Positions 6,704-14,079 of a stretch of DNA of 16,022 nt are shown piece after piece. Source of the DNA: CAYOVG01 sp964407285 (lineage in GTDB: Bacteria > Desulfobacterota > Syntrophobacteria > Syntrophobacterales > Syntrophobacteraceae). Below the pieces are notes generated by a model. The model did not search any database, had not been told where the DNA came from, and worked only from the letters and a program-made list of their open reading frames with translations. Position numbers and translations under genes: made by a program. The stretch's first letter is position 1, and each line of letters starts with the position of its first letter. Where the stretch lies: contig CAYOVG010000144.1 of the NCBI GenBank assembly GCA_964407285.1, forward strand, positions 1-16,022, read 5' to 3'.

Positions 6704-7429
6704 CATCCAATAACCGGCTGTGCGCCAGAGATCGAATGTACGAAGCGAATGCTCGAAATCTCGATTGGAACGCTTTGCTCGCAGGAACGGCCGCCGGCCG
6801 GACTGTCGAAGCACCATAAGTTGTCGTGAAAGCCTCTCTCGTAGAGCCAATTAATTGTAGTTCAAAACATCGACCGGGTAAACATGCTTGCAAGCATTGA
6901 ACACCAACAACTGGACGCCGGAAGCGGCAGCGTCGGCTCCTTGGTGAGTGCAGGTTAGCTTTTCCTGTCGAGGGATGCTTTGACGTAAGTCAACTCGCGC
7001 CATCGGCGCGAAAAAGCGGCTGGATCTACGGGGTTCTTTTGTTTGACAAATGCAACAAAGACGATCGTTTTTCCGAAACGCCTGTCCTCTGTCCTACTGC
7101 GGCAGAGAAATCACCATTGCCGTGCGGAATCGACCACCATCACAGGCACGCCGATGATTTCACGGGGAACCATCGTCTTTTTTCTCCACGGCAACTCTTC
7201 GATTATTTCTCTTTCAGAAGACCACTCCCTCAATATGTGTTGCTTGCCGCATTGGGATCAGCGGTTCAGAGGGAAACCGCGGAAGAGGATCACATCTCAA
7301 CTCTTTTTCAAATCCTCCATAAAAGATGGTAGTGAGAATATCAGATGGGCCCAAAAAACTATTGCGTAAAGCTTATACATCATTTATTCTTTGAACGCCT
7401 GAATTGGAAAGCGTTAGACATCTTTTTTA
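6704..7429. other. Gene-poor stretch between nfnA and the DUF805 gene
   Basis: I see no convincing gene here. It holds a TTGAC-GTAA-GTCAA palindrome at 6980-6993 and, directly after it, a TCGCGCC/GGCGCGA hairpin at 6995-7011. Two overlapping plus-strand frames at 7039-7369 have no ribosome-binding site or recognisable motif and overlap one another, so I do not call either. From about 7040 the DNA becomes visibly more AT-rich than the rest of the window, which suggests different ancestry. Confidence 0.5.
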
Positions 7430-7470
7430 TTGCATCGCATAGGAATATATGTATTCACAATTTGTGAATA
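7430..7470 (+). promoter_or_regulatory. Candidate promoter with overlapping 19-bp palindromic operator ahead of the DUF805 gene
   Basis: TATTCACAA at 7452-7460 and TTGTGAATA at 7462-7470 form a perfect palindrome around one central T, the size and shape of a dimeric repressor or CRP/FNR-class site. TTGCAT at 7430-7435 and TATTCA at 7452-7457 are 16 bases apart and could be -35 and -10, placing the palindrome over the promoter. The DUF805 ATG is 112 bases further on. Confidence 0.4.
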
Positions 7471-7581
7471 TACACCCCTATGTGACCATTTGTCCCATCG
7501 CCTTTGCACGAAATTGCGAATGAACTACCGATGTCCATTGAGCCGACCGGGTCACACCGGGTGAAAGAGGAAGGAGAGAAG

Positions 7582-7953
7582 ATGAACTGGTATATCGAAG
7601 TAATGAAGAAGTATGCGGTATTCAGCGGAAGAGCAAGACGGAAAGAGTACTGGTATTTTGCTTTGTTCAATTTCATCATTAGTATTGTCCTCATTATCAT
7701 CGATGCTGTAATCGGCAGCTTCAACCCGGATGTGGGTATGGGGTTTCTGGGGGGTGTTTATGCGTTGGCCATCCTAATTCCAAGCATCGCGGTAGCTGTG
7801 CGGCGTCTTCACGATATTGACCGTAGCGGTTGGTGGCTGCTTATCGGTATGATTCCGCTTATCGGCGGCCTTGTGCTCCTTTTCTTTGCGGTTCAAGACA
7901 GCAAGCCCGGACCGAATCGATTTGGGGCTAATCCAAAGGAATCGTCTTCTTAG
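7582..7953 (+). CDS. DUF805 family small inner-membrane protein
   Basis: Small integral membrane protein of 123 residues, of the family that includes E. coli YhaH and YhaI; no biochemical role is established for the family. Hallmarks are all present: FSGRARRKEYW at 14-24, RRLHDIDRSGWW at 74-85 and GPNRFG at 110-115. Three hydrophobic stretches are visible (about 25-45, 54-73 and 84-104). ATG 7582 is chosen over an in-frame ATG at 7504 because AAGGAGA lies at 7571-7577 and the family motif begins a few residues later. It has no operon partner; an AT-rich palindrome lies upstream and a degenerate recombinase-like fragment downstream, so it may be part of an acquired segment. Confidence 0.88.
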   Translation: MNWYIEVMKKYAVFSGRARRKEYWYFALFNFIISIVLIIIDAVIGSFNPDVGMGFLGGVYALAILIPSIAVAVRRLHDIDRSGWWLLIGMIPLIGGLVLLFFAVQDSKPGPNRFGANPKESSS

Positions 7954-8067
7954 CGATTTAATCGATGCTCTTGTGGAAAGGGCATATCGTAGAAAAAGCT
8001 CTCCTGAGCGGACCCATCCGCGGTACAAGGGTGAAACGAGGGGGCGGCGCTGAGTCTTGAGTTTGAG

Positions 8068-8083
8068 TATATAAGCTTATATA
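8068..8083. repeat. Perfect 16-bp AT palindrome
   Basis: TATATAAGCTTATATA is fully self-complementary. It lies between the DUF805 gene and the recombinase-like remnant, in GC-rich DNA where a pure palindrome of this length is unexpected. It could be a recombination or regulator site, but nothing further supports a specific role. Confidence 0.4.
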
Positions 8084-8107
8084 ATTATGTGACTTTGCAT
8101 AAAAGGG

Positions 8108-8196
8108 TTGGTTATCGTGAACGACGCCCGCAAGCGGTTCGCCGCCGCCGAAGTGGATAAGCTCATGACCGCGACCAAAGGCGCGTATTCTCGGAG
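8108..8196 (+). pseudogene. Possible remnant of a tyrosine recombinase N-terminal region
   Basis: The frame reads NDARKRFAAAEVDKLMTATKG, which resembles the start of the catalytic domain of phage-integrase-like recombinases (a helix beginning 'LT..EV..L..A.KG' before the RHGLR motif). The resemblance ends at about 8193, where the ribosome-binding site and GTG start of the next gene begin, and the catalytic Arg, His and Tyr are absent. The call rests on about 25 residues and is tentative. If right, it marks an old integration scar beside the AT-rich segment. Confidence 0.3.
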
Positions 8197-8204
8197 GAGC
8201 AGAG

Positions 8205-8696
8205 GTGGAGGAACACCTGATCGGAGTCATATCCGATACGCACGGCCTGATGCGGCCGGAAGCGCTCGAAGCGTTGGCCGGTTCCGAGTTGATCGTTCAT
8301 GCCGGAGATATCGGCAAGCCGCAGGTTCTTGAAAGCTTGCGGGCTATTGCACCCGTCGTGGCGGTGCGCGGCAACATCGACAAGGGAGAATGGGCGCAAG
8401 CGCTTCCCAAGTTTGAAATCGCGGAAGTCGCACGGAATCTGCTGTATGTCGTTCACGACCTCAACGAACTTGACCTCGATCCGGGTGCGGCGGGTTTCAG
8501 CGCCGTCGTCAGCGGGCACTCGCACCAGCCCTCCATCCGGTATCGGAAAGGGGTCCTGCTGCTCAATCCGGGCAGTGCGGGACCACGGCGATTCAACCTG
8601 CCCGTCAGTGTCGCGCTGATTTACGTGAAGGACGGAAAGCTCGAACCCCGACTCATCGACCTGACAGGCGGCGCGGCCAGCCTCAAACATAAGTGA
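8205..8696 (+). CDS. MJ0936/YfcE family metallophosphoesterase
   Basis: Small soluble calcineurin-like phosphodiesterase of 163 residues, which hydrolyses phosphodiester bonds using two metal ions; the physiological substrate is not known from sequence. All metal-binding motifs are present: D11-x-H13 (ISDTHG), D35 (HAGD), N57 (RGN), H84 (VVHD) and H105-x-H107 (SGHSHQP), followed by NPGSAG at 121-126. Length matches the family (about 160). The GTG start at 8205 is preceded by GGAGGAG at 8193-8199, five bases away. It is convergent with the phoH gene, with a hairpin between. No operon partner suggests its substrate. Confidence 0.9.
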   Translation: MEEHLIGVISDTHGLMRPEALEALAGSELIVHAGDIGKPQVLESLRAIAPVVAVRGNIDKGEWAQALPKFEIAEVARNLLYVVHDLNELDLDPGAAGFSAVVSGHSHQPSIRYRKGVLLLNPGSAGPRRFNLPVSVALIYVKDGKLEPRLIDLTGGAASLKHK

Positions 8697-8722
8697 AATT
8701 GGGGGCACGTTCAACAACGCGC

Positions 8723-8743
8723 CGAAGCGGACGGATCGCTTCG
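8723..8743. terminator. Hairpin between convergent genes, possible bidirectional terminator
   Basis: CGAAGCG at 8723-8729 and CGCTTCG at 8737-8743 form a perfect 7-bp stem with a seven-base loop. It sits in the 53-base gap between the phosphoesterase and phoH stops. There is no T run on either side, so termination is inferred mainly from position. Confidence 0.35.
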
Positions 8744-8749
8744 ACCGAA

Positions 8750-10051
8750 CTACAGCAGCCGCGCGCCCATTTCCGCGACCTTCGAACGTTCGCCCTTCAC
8801 GAGCGTCACATGCCCGGCGATTTCCTCACCCTTGAGCTTCTCCACGAGGTAGCTCAGCCCGTTGCTGCTCGCGTCCAGGTACGGATGGTCGATCTGCTCC
8901 GGGTCTCCCGTAAAGACGATCTTCGTCCCTTCCCCGACCCTCGTAATGAGCGTCTTGATCATATGGGGCGTGAGGTTCTGGGCCTCGTCGCATATTATGA
9001 ACTGCCTCGGGATGCTCCTCCCCCGGATATAGGTCAGGGCTTCCATCTCCACTACCCCCCTGTCCAGCAAATCGTCCAGTATATTGAAGGTCTCCCGGCA
9101 TTCGCCCAAAAGGAATTCCAGGTTGTCGTAGATGGGCTGCATCCAGGGCCGAAGCTTCTCTTCCTTCGATCCGGGAAGAAACCCGAGGTCTTCTCCCATC
9201 GGGGTCACGGGACGCGTGATCAGCAGGCGCGAATAGGCCTTCTCCTCCAGCACCTTCTCGAGGCCCACCGACAGCGCCAGCAGGGTCTTGCCCGTTCCGG
9301 CCCGGCCCACGAGCGTAACCACCTTGATGTCCTCGTTCAGCAACAGCTCGAGCGCGAACTTCTGCTCCTTGTTGAGCGCCTTGATGCCCCAGTTCATGGA
9401 ATCCCCATGCGCCAGGGACAACAGGTGATCCTGAAAGTACCGCGACAGGGCGGACTGGGAAGGGCTCGAGTGGTTTTTCAAGATGAACAACTGGTTGGGA
9501 AAGGCGCAGATATTTTGGATCGGCCGCAGTCTCCCGTCCCGGTAGAACGTGTCCATCTCCCCGGTCGCGAGATGGAGTTCCCCGATGCCGTTGTACAGGC
9601 TGCTGAAGTCCACCTTGTCGTTGTAGAAGTCTTCCGCCGGAATGCCCAGGACATCGGCCTTGACTCTGAGATTGAGGTCCTTGGTGACCAGTATCACGGG
9701 GTCCGCCGTTTCCCGCTGCAGATTATAGGCTACCGCTACTATGCGGTTGTCGTTCTTTTGCGGTTCCAATCCCTTGGGAAAGTCGATGATCTCCTGGTGG
9801 TTCAGTTCGATCCGCAGACTCCCGCCCCGCGCTATGGCGACCCCCTCCGACAGGCTGCCGCTGCTTCGCAGCGCGTCGAGCGTCTGGGAGACCGTGCGGG
9901 CATTTCTCCCGATTTCATCCTGCCGCTTCTTCTGGTTGTCGATCTCCTCGATCACGGCGAAAGGAATGACGACTTTGTTGTCTTGAAACGCAAACATCGC
10001 TTCAGGGTTATGGAGCAAAACATTGGTGTCCAAAACATATGTTTTTGTCAT
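8750..10051 (-). CDS. PhoH family ATPase with N-terminal PIN ribonuclease domain
   Basis: Cytoplasmic PIN-PhoH (PhoH2-type) protein of 433 residues; characterised relatives are ATP-dependent RNA-unwinding ribonucleases. The PIN domain covers about 1-150, with acidic metal ligands at D8 (LDTNVL), E35/E36 (VIEEID) and D125 (VTKDLNLR). The PhoH ATPase domain covers about 220-433, with Walker A GRAGTGKT at 249-256 and Walker B FIICDEAQN at 351-359, followed by the sensor-like FTGDPEQID at 380-388. The start at 10051 gives MTKTYVLDTN, the normal beginning; the upstream frame extension to 10264 is non-coding in character. Ribosome-binding potential is modest (GAAGAG directly before the ATG). It stands alone. 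A short direct repeat, GATGGTAAT, occurs twice upstream at 10104-10112 and 10115-10123. Confidence 0.93.
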   Translation of the reverse strand: MTKTYVLDTNVLLHNPEAMFAFQDNKVVIPFAVIEEIDNQKKRQDEIGRNARTVSQTLDALRSSGSLSEGVAIARGGSLRIELNHQEIIDFPKGLEPQKNDNRIVAVAYNLQRETADPVILVTKDLNLRVKADVLGIPAEDFYNDKVDFSSLYNGIGELHLATGEMDTFYRDGRLRPIQNICAFPNQLFILKNHSSPSQSALSRYFQDHLLSLAHGDSMNWGIKALNKEQKFALELLLNEDIKVVTLVGRAGTGKTLLALSVGLEKVLEEKAYSRLLITRPVTPMGEDLGFLPGSKEEKLRPWMQPIYDNLEFLLGECRETFNILDDLLDRGVVEMEALTYIRGRSIPRQFIICDEAQNLTPHMIKTLITRVGEGTKIVFTGDPEQIDHPYLDASSNGLSYLVEKLKGEEIAGHVTLVKGERSKVAEMGARLL

Positions 10052-10287
10052 CTCTTCGAAACCCCTTGGACTGATGTGTGGGTGAGTATGGGTGCAGGCG
10101 TTTGATGGTAATCTGATGGTAATGATGGTGAATGGTAAAGGTCGGCGTTGCTGTAAAGGTTTTCGCTTAGACGTGAAATGGGGCCGGATTCCCGCAACGA
10201 TAAGCTCCCTTCCCGCTATTCGTATTTTCAAAGTCACTTTAGCGGGTCGGTTTGACGGGATCATTGCGCTATGCAGTCATTCTTGTG

Positions 10288-11307
10288 TCATTTGCCGGGA
10301 GGGGGCCGTTCCATTCGTCGGTTCCAGTCCTCCATGCCGCCTTCGTAGTTGCGGGCTGGCGGCAGTCCGGACAGTTGATGGACCATCCAGGCGTAGGCCG
10401 AACGCACCCCGACGGCGCAGTAGTAGACAACGGGTTTGGTCGTATCGACCCCATGATCGGCCAGGAGCTTCCTCAGAGCATCGGCTTCGATGGGACGGCG
10501 TTCCTTGCCGGTAAAAAAATCGGTCCACGGGATGTGCACTGCGCCCGGAATGCGCCCCGCCCACCATTCCATGTTCGAGCGGGTATCGATCAGGACCAGG
10601 GCGCCGGCCTTCTCTTCCAGTTCGGACGCCCGGATGTCGAGTTCCGGCCTGAGAACATACCGGTAATCGCCTGCAACGGCGGAATCGGTCGCAGGGGCGG
10701 GCGATGCATCCCGGGCATCGCCCGCGGCCGCCCCGGCCAGGGGCAGGCCGTGAGCGCTCCAGGACTGGATACCCCCGTCGAGGACTCGGATGGGTCCCTT
10801 GTGGCCGAGCCATGCGAGCACCCAGCAGGCCCATCCCTCCGCACCCCAGCTCTCGTCGGCATCGCCGTACACGACAACGGCGGCGTTCTCATCGATTCCC
10901 ATCTTTCCCAGCGCTTCGGCCAGTTCTCCGGGAGACCGGATGCGGCGCTTCACCCCTCCTTCGTCCGTCCCGGTGAACTCCTCCCAGGAGAAGGAATTCG
11001 ATCCCGGAATATGTCCCTCCCGCCATTCGGATTTCGGACGCGCATCCAGCACCTTCCAAAGGCTTGCGGCCCTGCCCAGGCGAACGGCGTCGATGAGGCC
11101 GATATCCGCGGCCCGCAGCGGCCTCTCCGGCCCGGCGGCGGCGGGAGAAACAGGGGAAACAAAAGCCCCCGCCGGAACGATTCCACTAAGAATGAAGGCC
11201 GGAAACGCTAAAAGACAGACCACGAAAAACAGGAAAAGACACGAAAATGGATTTTCCTTCTTTCGCGCTGTTTCGTGCCTTTCGTGGTCAAAAATGATGT
11301 TCAACAA
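10288..11307 (-). CDS. Secreted tandem-domain rhodanese (sulfurtransferase)
   Basis: Exported two-domain thiosulfate/3-mercaptopyruvate sulfurtransferase-like protein, up to 339 residues. The N-terminal domain (about 80-190) has a rhodanese fold sequence (VLDARPKSEWREGHIPGS) but VVVYGDADESWG where the catalytic Cys should be, so it is probably inactive. The second domain (about 225-335) has an active-site loop YYCAVGVRS with C297. A hydrophobic stretch at about 21-49 serves as a signal peptide. The start is uncertain: the only early start in frame is a TTG at 11307, and the DNA for residues 7-36 lies inside a 72-bp palindromic repeat that recurs upstream. A GTG at the repeat's edge (about 11220) is an alternative. 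It is the last gene of a minus-strand operon with a NapH-like protein and a ModA-like binding protein, suggesting periplasmic sulfur handling. Confidence 0.82.
   Translation of the reverse strand: MLNIIFDHERHETARKKENPFSCLFLFFVVCLLAFPAFILSGIVPAGAFVSPVSPAAAGPERPLRAADIGLIDAVRLGRAASLWKVLDARPKSEWREGHIPGSNSFSWEEFTGTDEGGVKRRIRSPGELAEALGKMGIDENAAVVVYGDADESWGAEGWACWVLAWLGHKGPIRVLDGGIQSWSAHGLPLAGAAAGDARDASPAPATDSAVAGDYRYVLRPELDIRASELEEKAGALVLIDTRSNMEWWAGRIPGAVHIPWTDFFTGKERRPIEADALRKLLADHGVDTTKPVVYYCAVGVRSAYAWMVHQLSGLPPARNYEGGMEDWNRRMERPPPGK
11218..11289. repeat. 72-bp palindromic element, copy 1
   Basis: Ends are GACCACGAAA at 11218-11227 and TTTCGTGGTC at 11280-11289, exact reverse complements. The interior repeats the CACGAAA/TTTCGTG theme and can fold into a long imperfect hairpin. 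A second copy of exactly the same length lies at 13101-13172; by hand alignment without gaps about 80% of positions agree. This copy overlaps the 5' end of the rhodanese reading frame. Confidence 0.75.
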
Positions 11308-11364
11308 TGATTTAGCCTTTTGCGGTCGTCTTCGTGCAGAAGACCGGCCTCGTCGGATCGTTCG

Positions 11365-12165
11365 TCATTTTGCAAACTTCTTTCGCCCGAAACGGATGGC
11401 GTCGACCGGACAGTCGTCCATGCAGTCGCCGCAATTGGTGCAGTCCGTCTCATAGGGACGGGTCCCCATTTCGCAGGCCTTCCGGCACTGATTGCAGTCG
11501 TTGCAGGCGTCGGTTTTGTAGAACCTGAAGAGCGACGCGGACTTCAGGGCTTCCAGCAGTCCCCCGGCGGGGCAGGCGAAACGGCACCATGCGTTGGCCG
11601 CTACAAGCCCTAGAACGAGAAAGCCGACCACGAAGAAACTCCGGATGATCCACAGCCGCCCGGCGTGCTCGAAGGTGAGCGCCACGGAATTGAAGAATTC
11701 GCCGATCCGTATGGGGATGTCGGCTCGCGGCTGTCCGAGGCCGAAATAGACATACAAGGCCACGGCCACCCCCAGGTACTTTCCGTAGGGAGCAAAGCGG
11801 GTGAGCGTATTTGCCGCGCGAAGCTTCAGCGGGGCGATTTTCCCGAGCAAATGGTTCACCAGGCCTCCCGGACACGCCCATCCGCAGAACGCCCGGCCGA
11901 ATAGGAGCACCGAAACCGGAAGCAGAAGCCAGAACCCCCAGAACATGCTGAACAGCCGCCCATGGCAGGTGATTACCGGGCAGTTTTGGCAACTGATGTA
12001 GGGCACGATAAACGGGCACCTGAAGATCCCGTAAAAGGACCACTGGCCGACGATCCCGATCATGACGAATTGGCAGAGCCTGCGCCATGCGGTCAACCGG
12101 ACGACGGAGGCGCCGGCCCCGGCGCCGGCGGCATCCATGGAAATAGGGATATTGCCGTCAGACAT
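11365..12165 (-). CDS. NapH-like membrane 4Fe-4S ferredoxin protein
   Basis: Polytopic membrane protein of the NapH/CcoG/RdxA-like group, 266 residues, that moves electrons between the quinone pool or membrane partners and other redox proteins. Several membrane segments are visible (about 29-48, 72-92, 130-145, 172-192). Cysteine motifs at membrane boundaries are typical of this group: C59-xx-C62-P, C94-xxx-C98-P and C194-xxx-C198-P. The C-terminal domain carries two [4Fe-4S] motifs, C221-C224-C227-C231 and C242-C245-C248-C252. ATG 12165 overlaps the end of the upstream binding-protein gene by eight bases, with a GGGGGTG ribosome-binding sequence inside that gene, so they are translated together. 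The neighbours (Tat-exported binding protein, secreted rhodanese) suggest delivery of electrons to a sulfur-related process in the envelope; no NapG, NapC or nitrate reductase genes are present. Confidence 0.87.
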   Translation of the reverse strand: MSDGNIPISMDAAGAGAGASVVRLTAWRRLCQFVMIGIVGQWSFYGIFRCPFIVPYISCQNCPVITCHGRLFSMFWGFWLLLPVSVLLFGRAFCGWACPGGLVNHLLGKIAPLKLRAANTLTRFAPYGKYLGVAVALYVYFGLGQPRADIPIRIGEFFNSVALTFEHAGRLWIIRSFFVVGFLVLGLVAANAWCRFACPAGGLLEALKSASLFRFYKTDACNDCNQCRKACEMGTRPYETDCTNCGDCMDDCPVDAIRFGRKKFAK

Positions 12166-13027
12166 CTTTCACCCCCAGCTTCTCGACAAGCTCGCGTCCC
12201 TGGTCGGATATGGACGGAATGAACCCGGCGCGTTCGAAAAACGACTGGCCTTCGGGGGACGTGATGAAGTTCACGTAGTCGTCCGCCAGGGCGCGGTCCC
12301 TGGCATCCTTCATCACGCCGATGGTGAAGGTGAGGGGAGGAGGCGGGAACAGATCGCCGGGGATGGGAATCACGTCCATCTTGCCCTCGAAGAGGGGCAT
12401 CCTGGTTATTCTCAGTTCCACGATGGATACGTCCCCCTTTCCGGCCATGATGTCGTCCATGGTGCGCTGCACGCAACTGCCGAGCGTCACGGCGTTCTTC
12501 ATGGCGGCTTCGAGCACACCCGCCTTCTTGAGGATGCCCTGCGCCGCCTGCCCACCGGGAGGGGATGCGTCCGGGGCCAGTACGACCCGGACACCGGGCT
12601 TCGCCATGTCTTTCACCTCCCTGATGCCCGCCGGGTTGCCGACGGGCGTGACCAGCACGTAGCTCGTGAAGCAAAGCGGCTTGAAGTAGACCATCCTCCC
12701 CGCCTCCCGGAGTCTCTTCGCGAGGTCCAGCACGCGGCCTCCGAAGACTTCCGTGGTCGCGCTCCCCAGGAGGGACTTCCCGAGCGCCGCCGCAAAGGCG
12801 CCCGTGTAGCTCACATTGACTCCGGTGTTCTTCTGGTAGAGCGCATTTGCGGGCATGAAGGCTTCCGCGAGCCCCCCGCAGGACCAGACCTGAAGCTGAT
12901 CCCGGCTGAACTTCGCGGCATTCGACGCTCCCGCTCGCGCTCCCGGCACGGCCATCCCGATGGTCGACGCCAGCGCCGTCTTCAAAAAGGCCCTTCTCGG
13001 CCCGTTGCATCCCGATCCATCCGTCAT
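12158..13027 (-). CDS. Tat-exported substrate-binding protein, ModA/WtpA-like
   Basis: Periplasmic type-II binding-protein fold related to molybdate/tungstate receptors, 289 residues. The N-terminus has a twin-arginine-type signal (PRRAFLKTA at 10-18, then ASTIGMAVPGARAGA). The mature part starts with LQVWSCGGLAEAFMPA, matching the ModA-type first strand, and ends with VNFITSPEGQSFFERAGFIP, a very typical closing helix for this family. Ligand identity is open: oxyanion, sulfur or selenium compounds, or an organic acid. ATG 13027 is chosen because a GGGAAG lies about seven bases upstream and the Tat motif follows; the frame continues upstream through a repeat to 13201 but that part looks like spurious translation. 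No ABC permease or ATPase accompanies it; instead the gene overlaps a NapH-like gene, an unusual partnership. A redox-linked use of the binding protein is inferred from context. Confidence 0.85.
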   Translation of the reverse strand: MTDGSGCNGPRRAFLKTALASTIGMAVPGARAGASNAAKFSRDQLQVWSCGGLAEAFMPANALYQKNTGVNVSYTGAFAAALGKSLLGSATTEVFGGRVLDLAKRLREAGRMVYFKPLCFTSYVLVTPVGNPAGIREVKDMAKPGVRVVLAPDASPPGGQAAQGILKKAGVLEAAMKNAVTLGSCVQRTMDDIMAGKGDVSIVELRITRMPLFEGKMDVIPIPGDLFPPPPLTFTIGVMKDARDRALADDYVNFITSPEGQSFFERAGFIPSISDQGRELVEKLGVKDV

Positions 13028-13100
13028 TTCACGTCTTCCCTTCCGGTTCGTTCGCTGTTCCACATGCCCGCCACGAAAGGCAGGCCAAAGACAAGACATC

Positions 13101-13172
13101 GACCACGAAAAGCACGAAAATTCACGAAAAGGTTTTTTCTTCTTTTCGTGCTCTTTCGTGTTTTTCGTGGTC
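13101..13172. repeat. 72-bp palindromic element, copy 2
   Basis: Ends are GACCACGAAA at 13101-13110 and TTTCGTGGTC at 13163-13172. Length and termini are identical to those of copy 1 at 11218-11289, with an interior that has diverged by about one base in five. It lies about 75 bases upstream of the binding-protein start, in the leader of the same minus-strand operon whose last intergenic gap holds copy 1. Confidence 0.75.
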
Positions 13173-13568
13173 CGCATCGGCCTAACCGCGCAACGGCGCA
13201 AACCGGGCTTTCAGTACCATCACGGGGTTTTGAAGTCCAATCGATTCTATTGAAGAGTTCTCATCGTTTCATAGGGGATTCCGATGGCGTGTCGAACCTT
13301 TCGGCCTTAGGGCATCCAGTGGTTTGGCGACGTTCCGGAAGCAATGAGATGATCTATAGGAATCACCTATGCAATGCATGTAGATGGATCGAATATATCG
13401 ACTTGACTTTGCTCCACTTTTCCATGAACATACCATCCGGATCGATCAGTGACCGGATAATCGGACCGCCACATGGCCCTGCCGGCGGTCCCGGGGCGGC
13501 CCGCGCACGAATGCGGAGATGCGGGCCGGGATCATTCACATTTAATCGGATTCAGCAGGTTCAGTCGA
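13173..13568. other. Intergenic region between two oppositely oriented envelope operons
   Basis: No gene is called in these 396 bases between palindromic copy 2 and the MauE-like gene. It must hold the promoter of the binding-protein operon (minus) and that of the MauE-like pair (plus). An AT-richer part at 13340-13430 includes TTGACT at 13403-13408, a possible plus-strand -35, but the matching -10 (GAACAT at 13426-13431) is poor. A small CTATAGG-AATCA-CCTAT inverted pair lies at about 13355-13370. Confidence 0.4.
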
Positions 13569-14066
13569 ATGTCGTCTTCCAGATTGCGGCGGATGTTTAT
13601 CGATTCTCCATGGCCCTACCGGATCATGCGAGTGCTACTCGCGGGCGTCTTTGTCTGGGCGGGGGCGGTGAAGCTTTCCGACCCGCGCGCGTTCGCGCGG
13701 ACGTTATCGAAGTGGGATATCGTTCCGGACCCGCTTCTCGCGCCCGTGGCCATCGGGCTTCCCGCGTTCGAACTGCTGGCGGGATTGGGGCTGGCCTTCA
13801 ACGTTCGGGGAAGCCTGACCGCGATATCGGGAATGCTGTTGATGTTCCTGGCTCTACTCGGTTACGGAATATCCAGGAACCTGGATGTCGACTGCGGCTG
13901 CTTTTCCTCGGTCGAGGACATTGCCGCCCTGAACAGCCTCGAGAGCGCATTCTACCGGGACCTGTGGATGTTGGGGATAGTCGTTTATCTATTTGTGTGG
14001 CGCTGGTTCCGGAAGCGCTTCGGGGACGGGAGCGTCCGGGCCGGGGTTGAAACGGAAGTCACTTGA
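13569..14066 (+). CDS. MauE/DoxX-like redox-associated membrane protein
   Basis: Small integral membrane protein of about 165 residues related to MauE and DoxX. MauE is needed for maturation of methylamine dehydrogenase, probably through disulfide chemistry; DoxX belongs to sulfur and thiosulfate redox systems. The sequence shows the typical first helix ending FVWAGAVKLSDPRAFARTL, helices at about 57-76 and 84-101, a DVDCGCF motif at 107-112 (C109, C111) and a last helix at about 133-147. The start is uncertain: ATG 13569 has a weak AGGT upstream, while ATGs at 13593 and 13626 are also possible. Its stop is 13 bases before the next gene, a secreted rhodanese, so the two form an operon. The CxC motif plus a rhodanese partner suggests thiol or sulfane-sulfur redox work in the envelope. 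Confidence 0.83.
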   Translation: MSSSRLRRMFIDSPWPYRIMRVLLAGVFVWAGAVKLSDPRAFARTLSKWDIVPDPLLAPVAIGLPAFELLAGLGLAFNVRGSLTAISGMLLMFLALLGYGISRNLDVDCGCFSSVEDIAALNSLESAFYRDLWMLGIVVYLFVWRWFRKRFGDGSVRAGVETEVT

Positions 14067-14079
14067 GGGAGGGGTACAG

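Noticed and set aside
7111..7320. Minus-strand frame with two in-frame TGA codons ending in a VPVMVVDS-like segment, considered as a second selenoprotein
   Set aside because: There is no ribosome-binding site, no recognised family and no paralogue showing Cys at the TGA positions; it is at most a decayed gene.
7039..7369. Two overlapping plus-strand ORFs of about 100 codons
   Set aside because: They overlap in different frames, lack ribosome-binding sites and motifs, and lie in AT-shifted non-coding DNA.
8693..10105. Long 470-codon ORF antisense to phoH
   Set aside because: It has no recognisable domain, whereas the minus strand has PIN, Walker A and Walker B motifs.
13028..13201. Upstream extension of the binding protein to 13201
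   Set aside because: It would translate through a 72-bp palindromic repeat, and the Tat signal and ribosome-binding site place the start at 13027.
12062..14050. 662-codon plus-strand ORF spanning the binding-protein gene and the MauE-like gene
   Set aside because: It runs across two better-supported genes in other frames and across repeats; its translation is low-complexity and Arg/Gly-rich.
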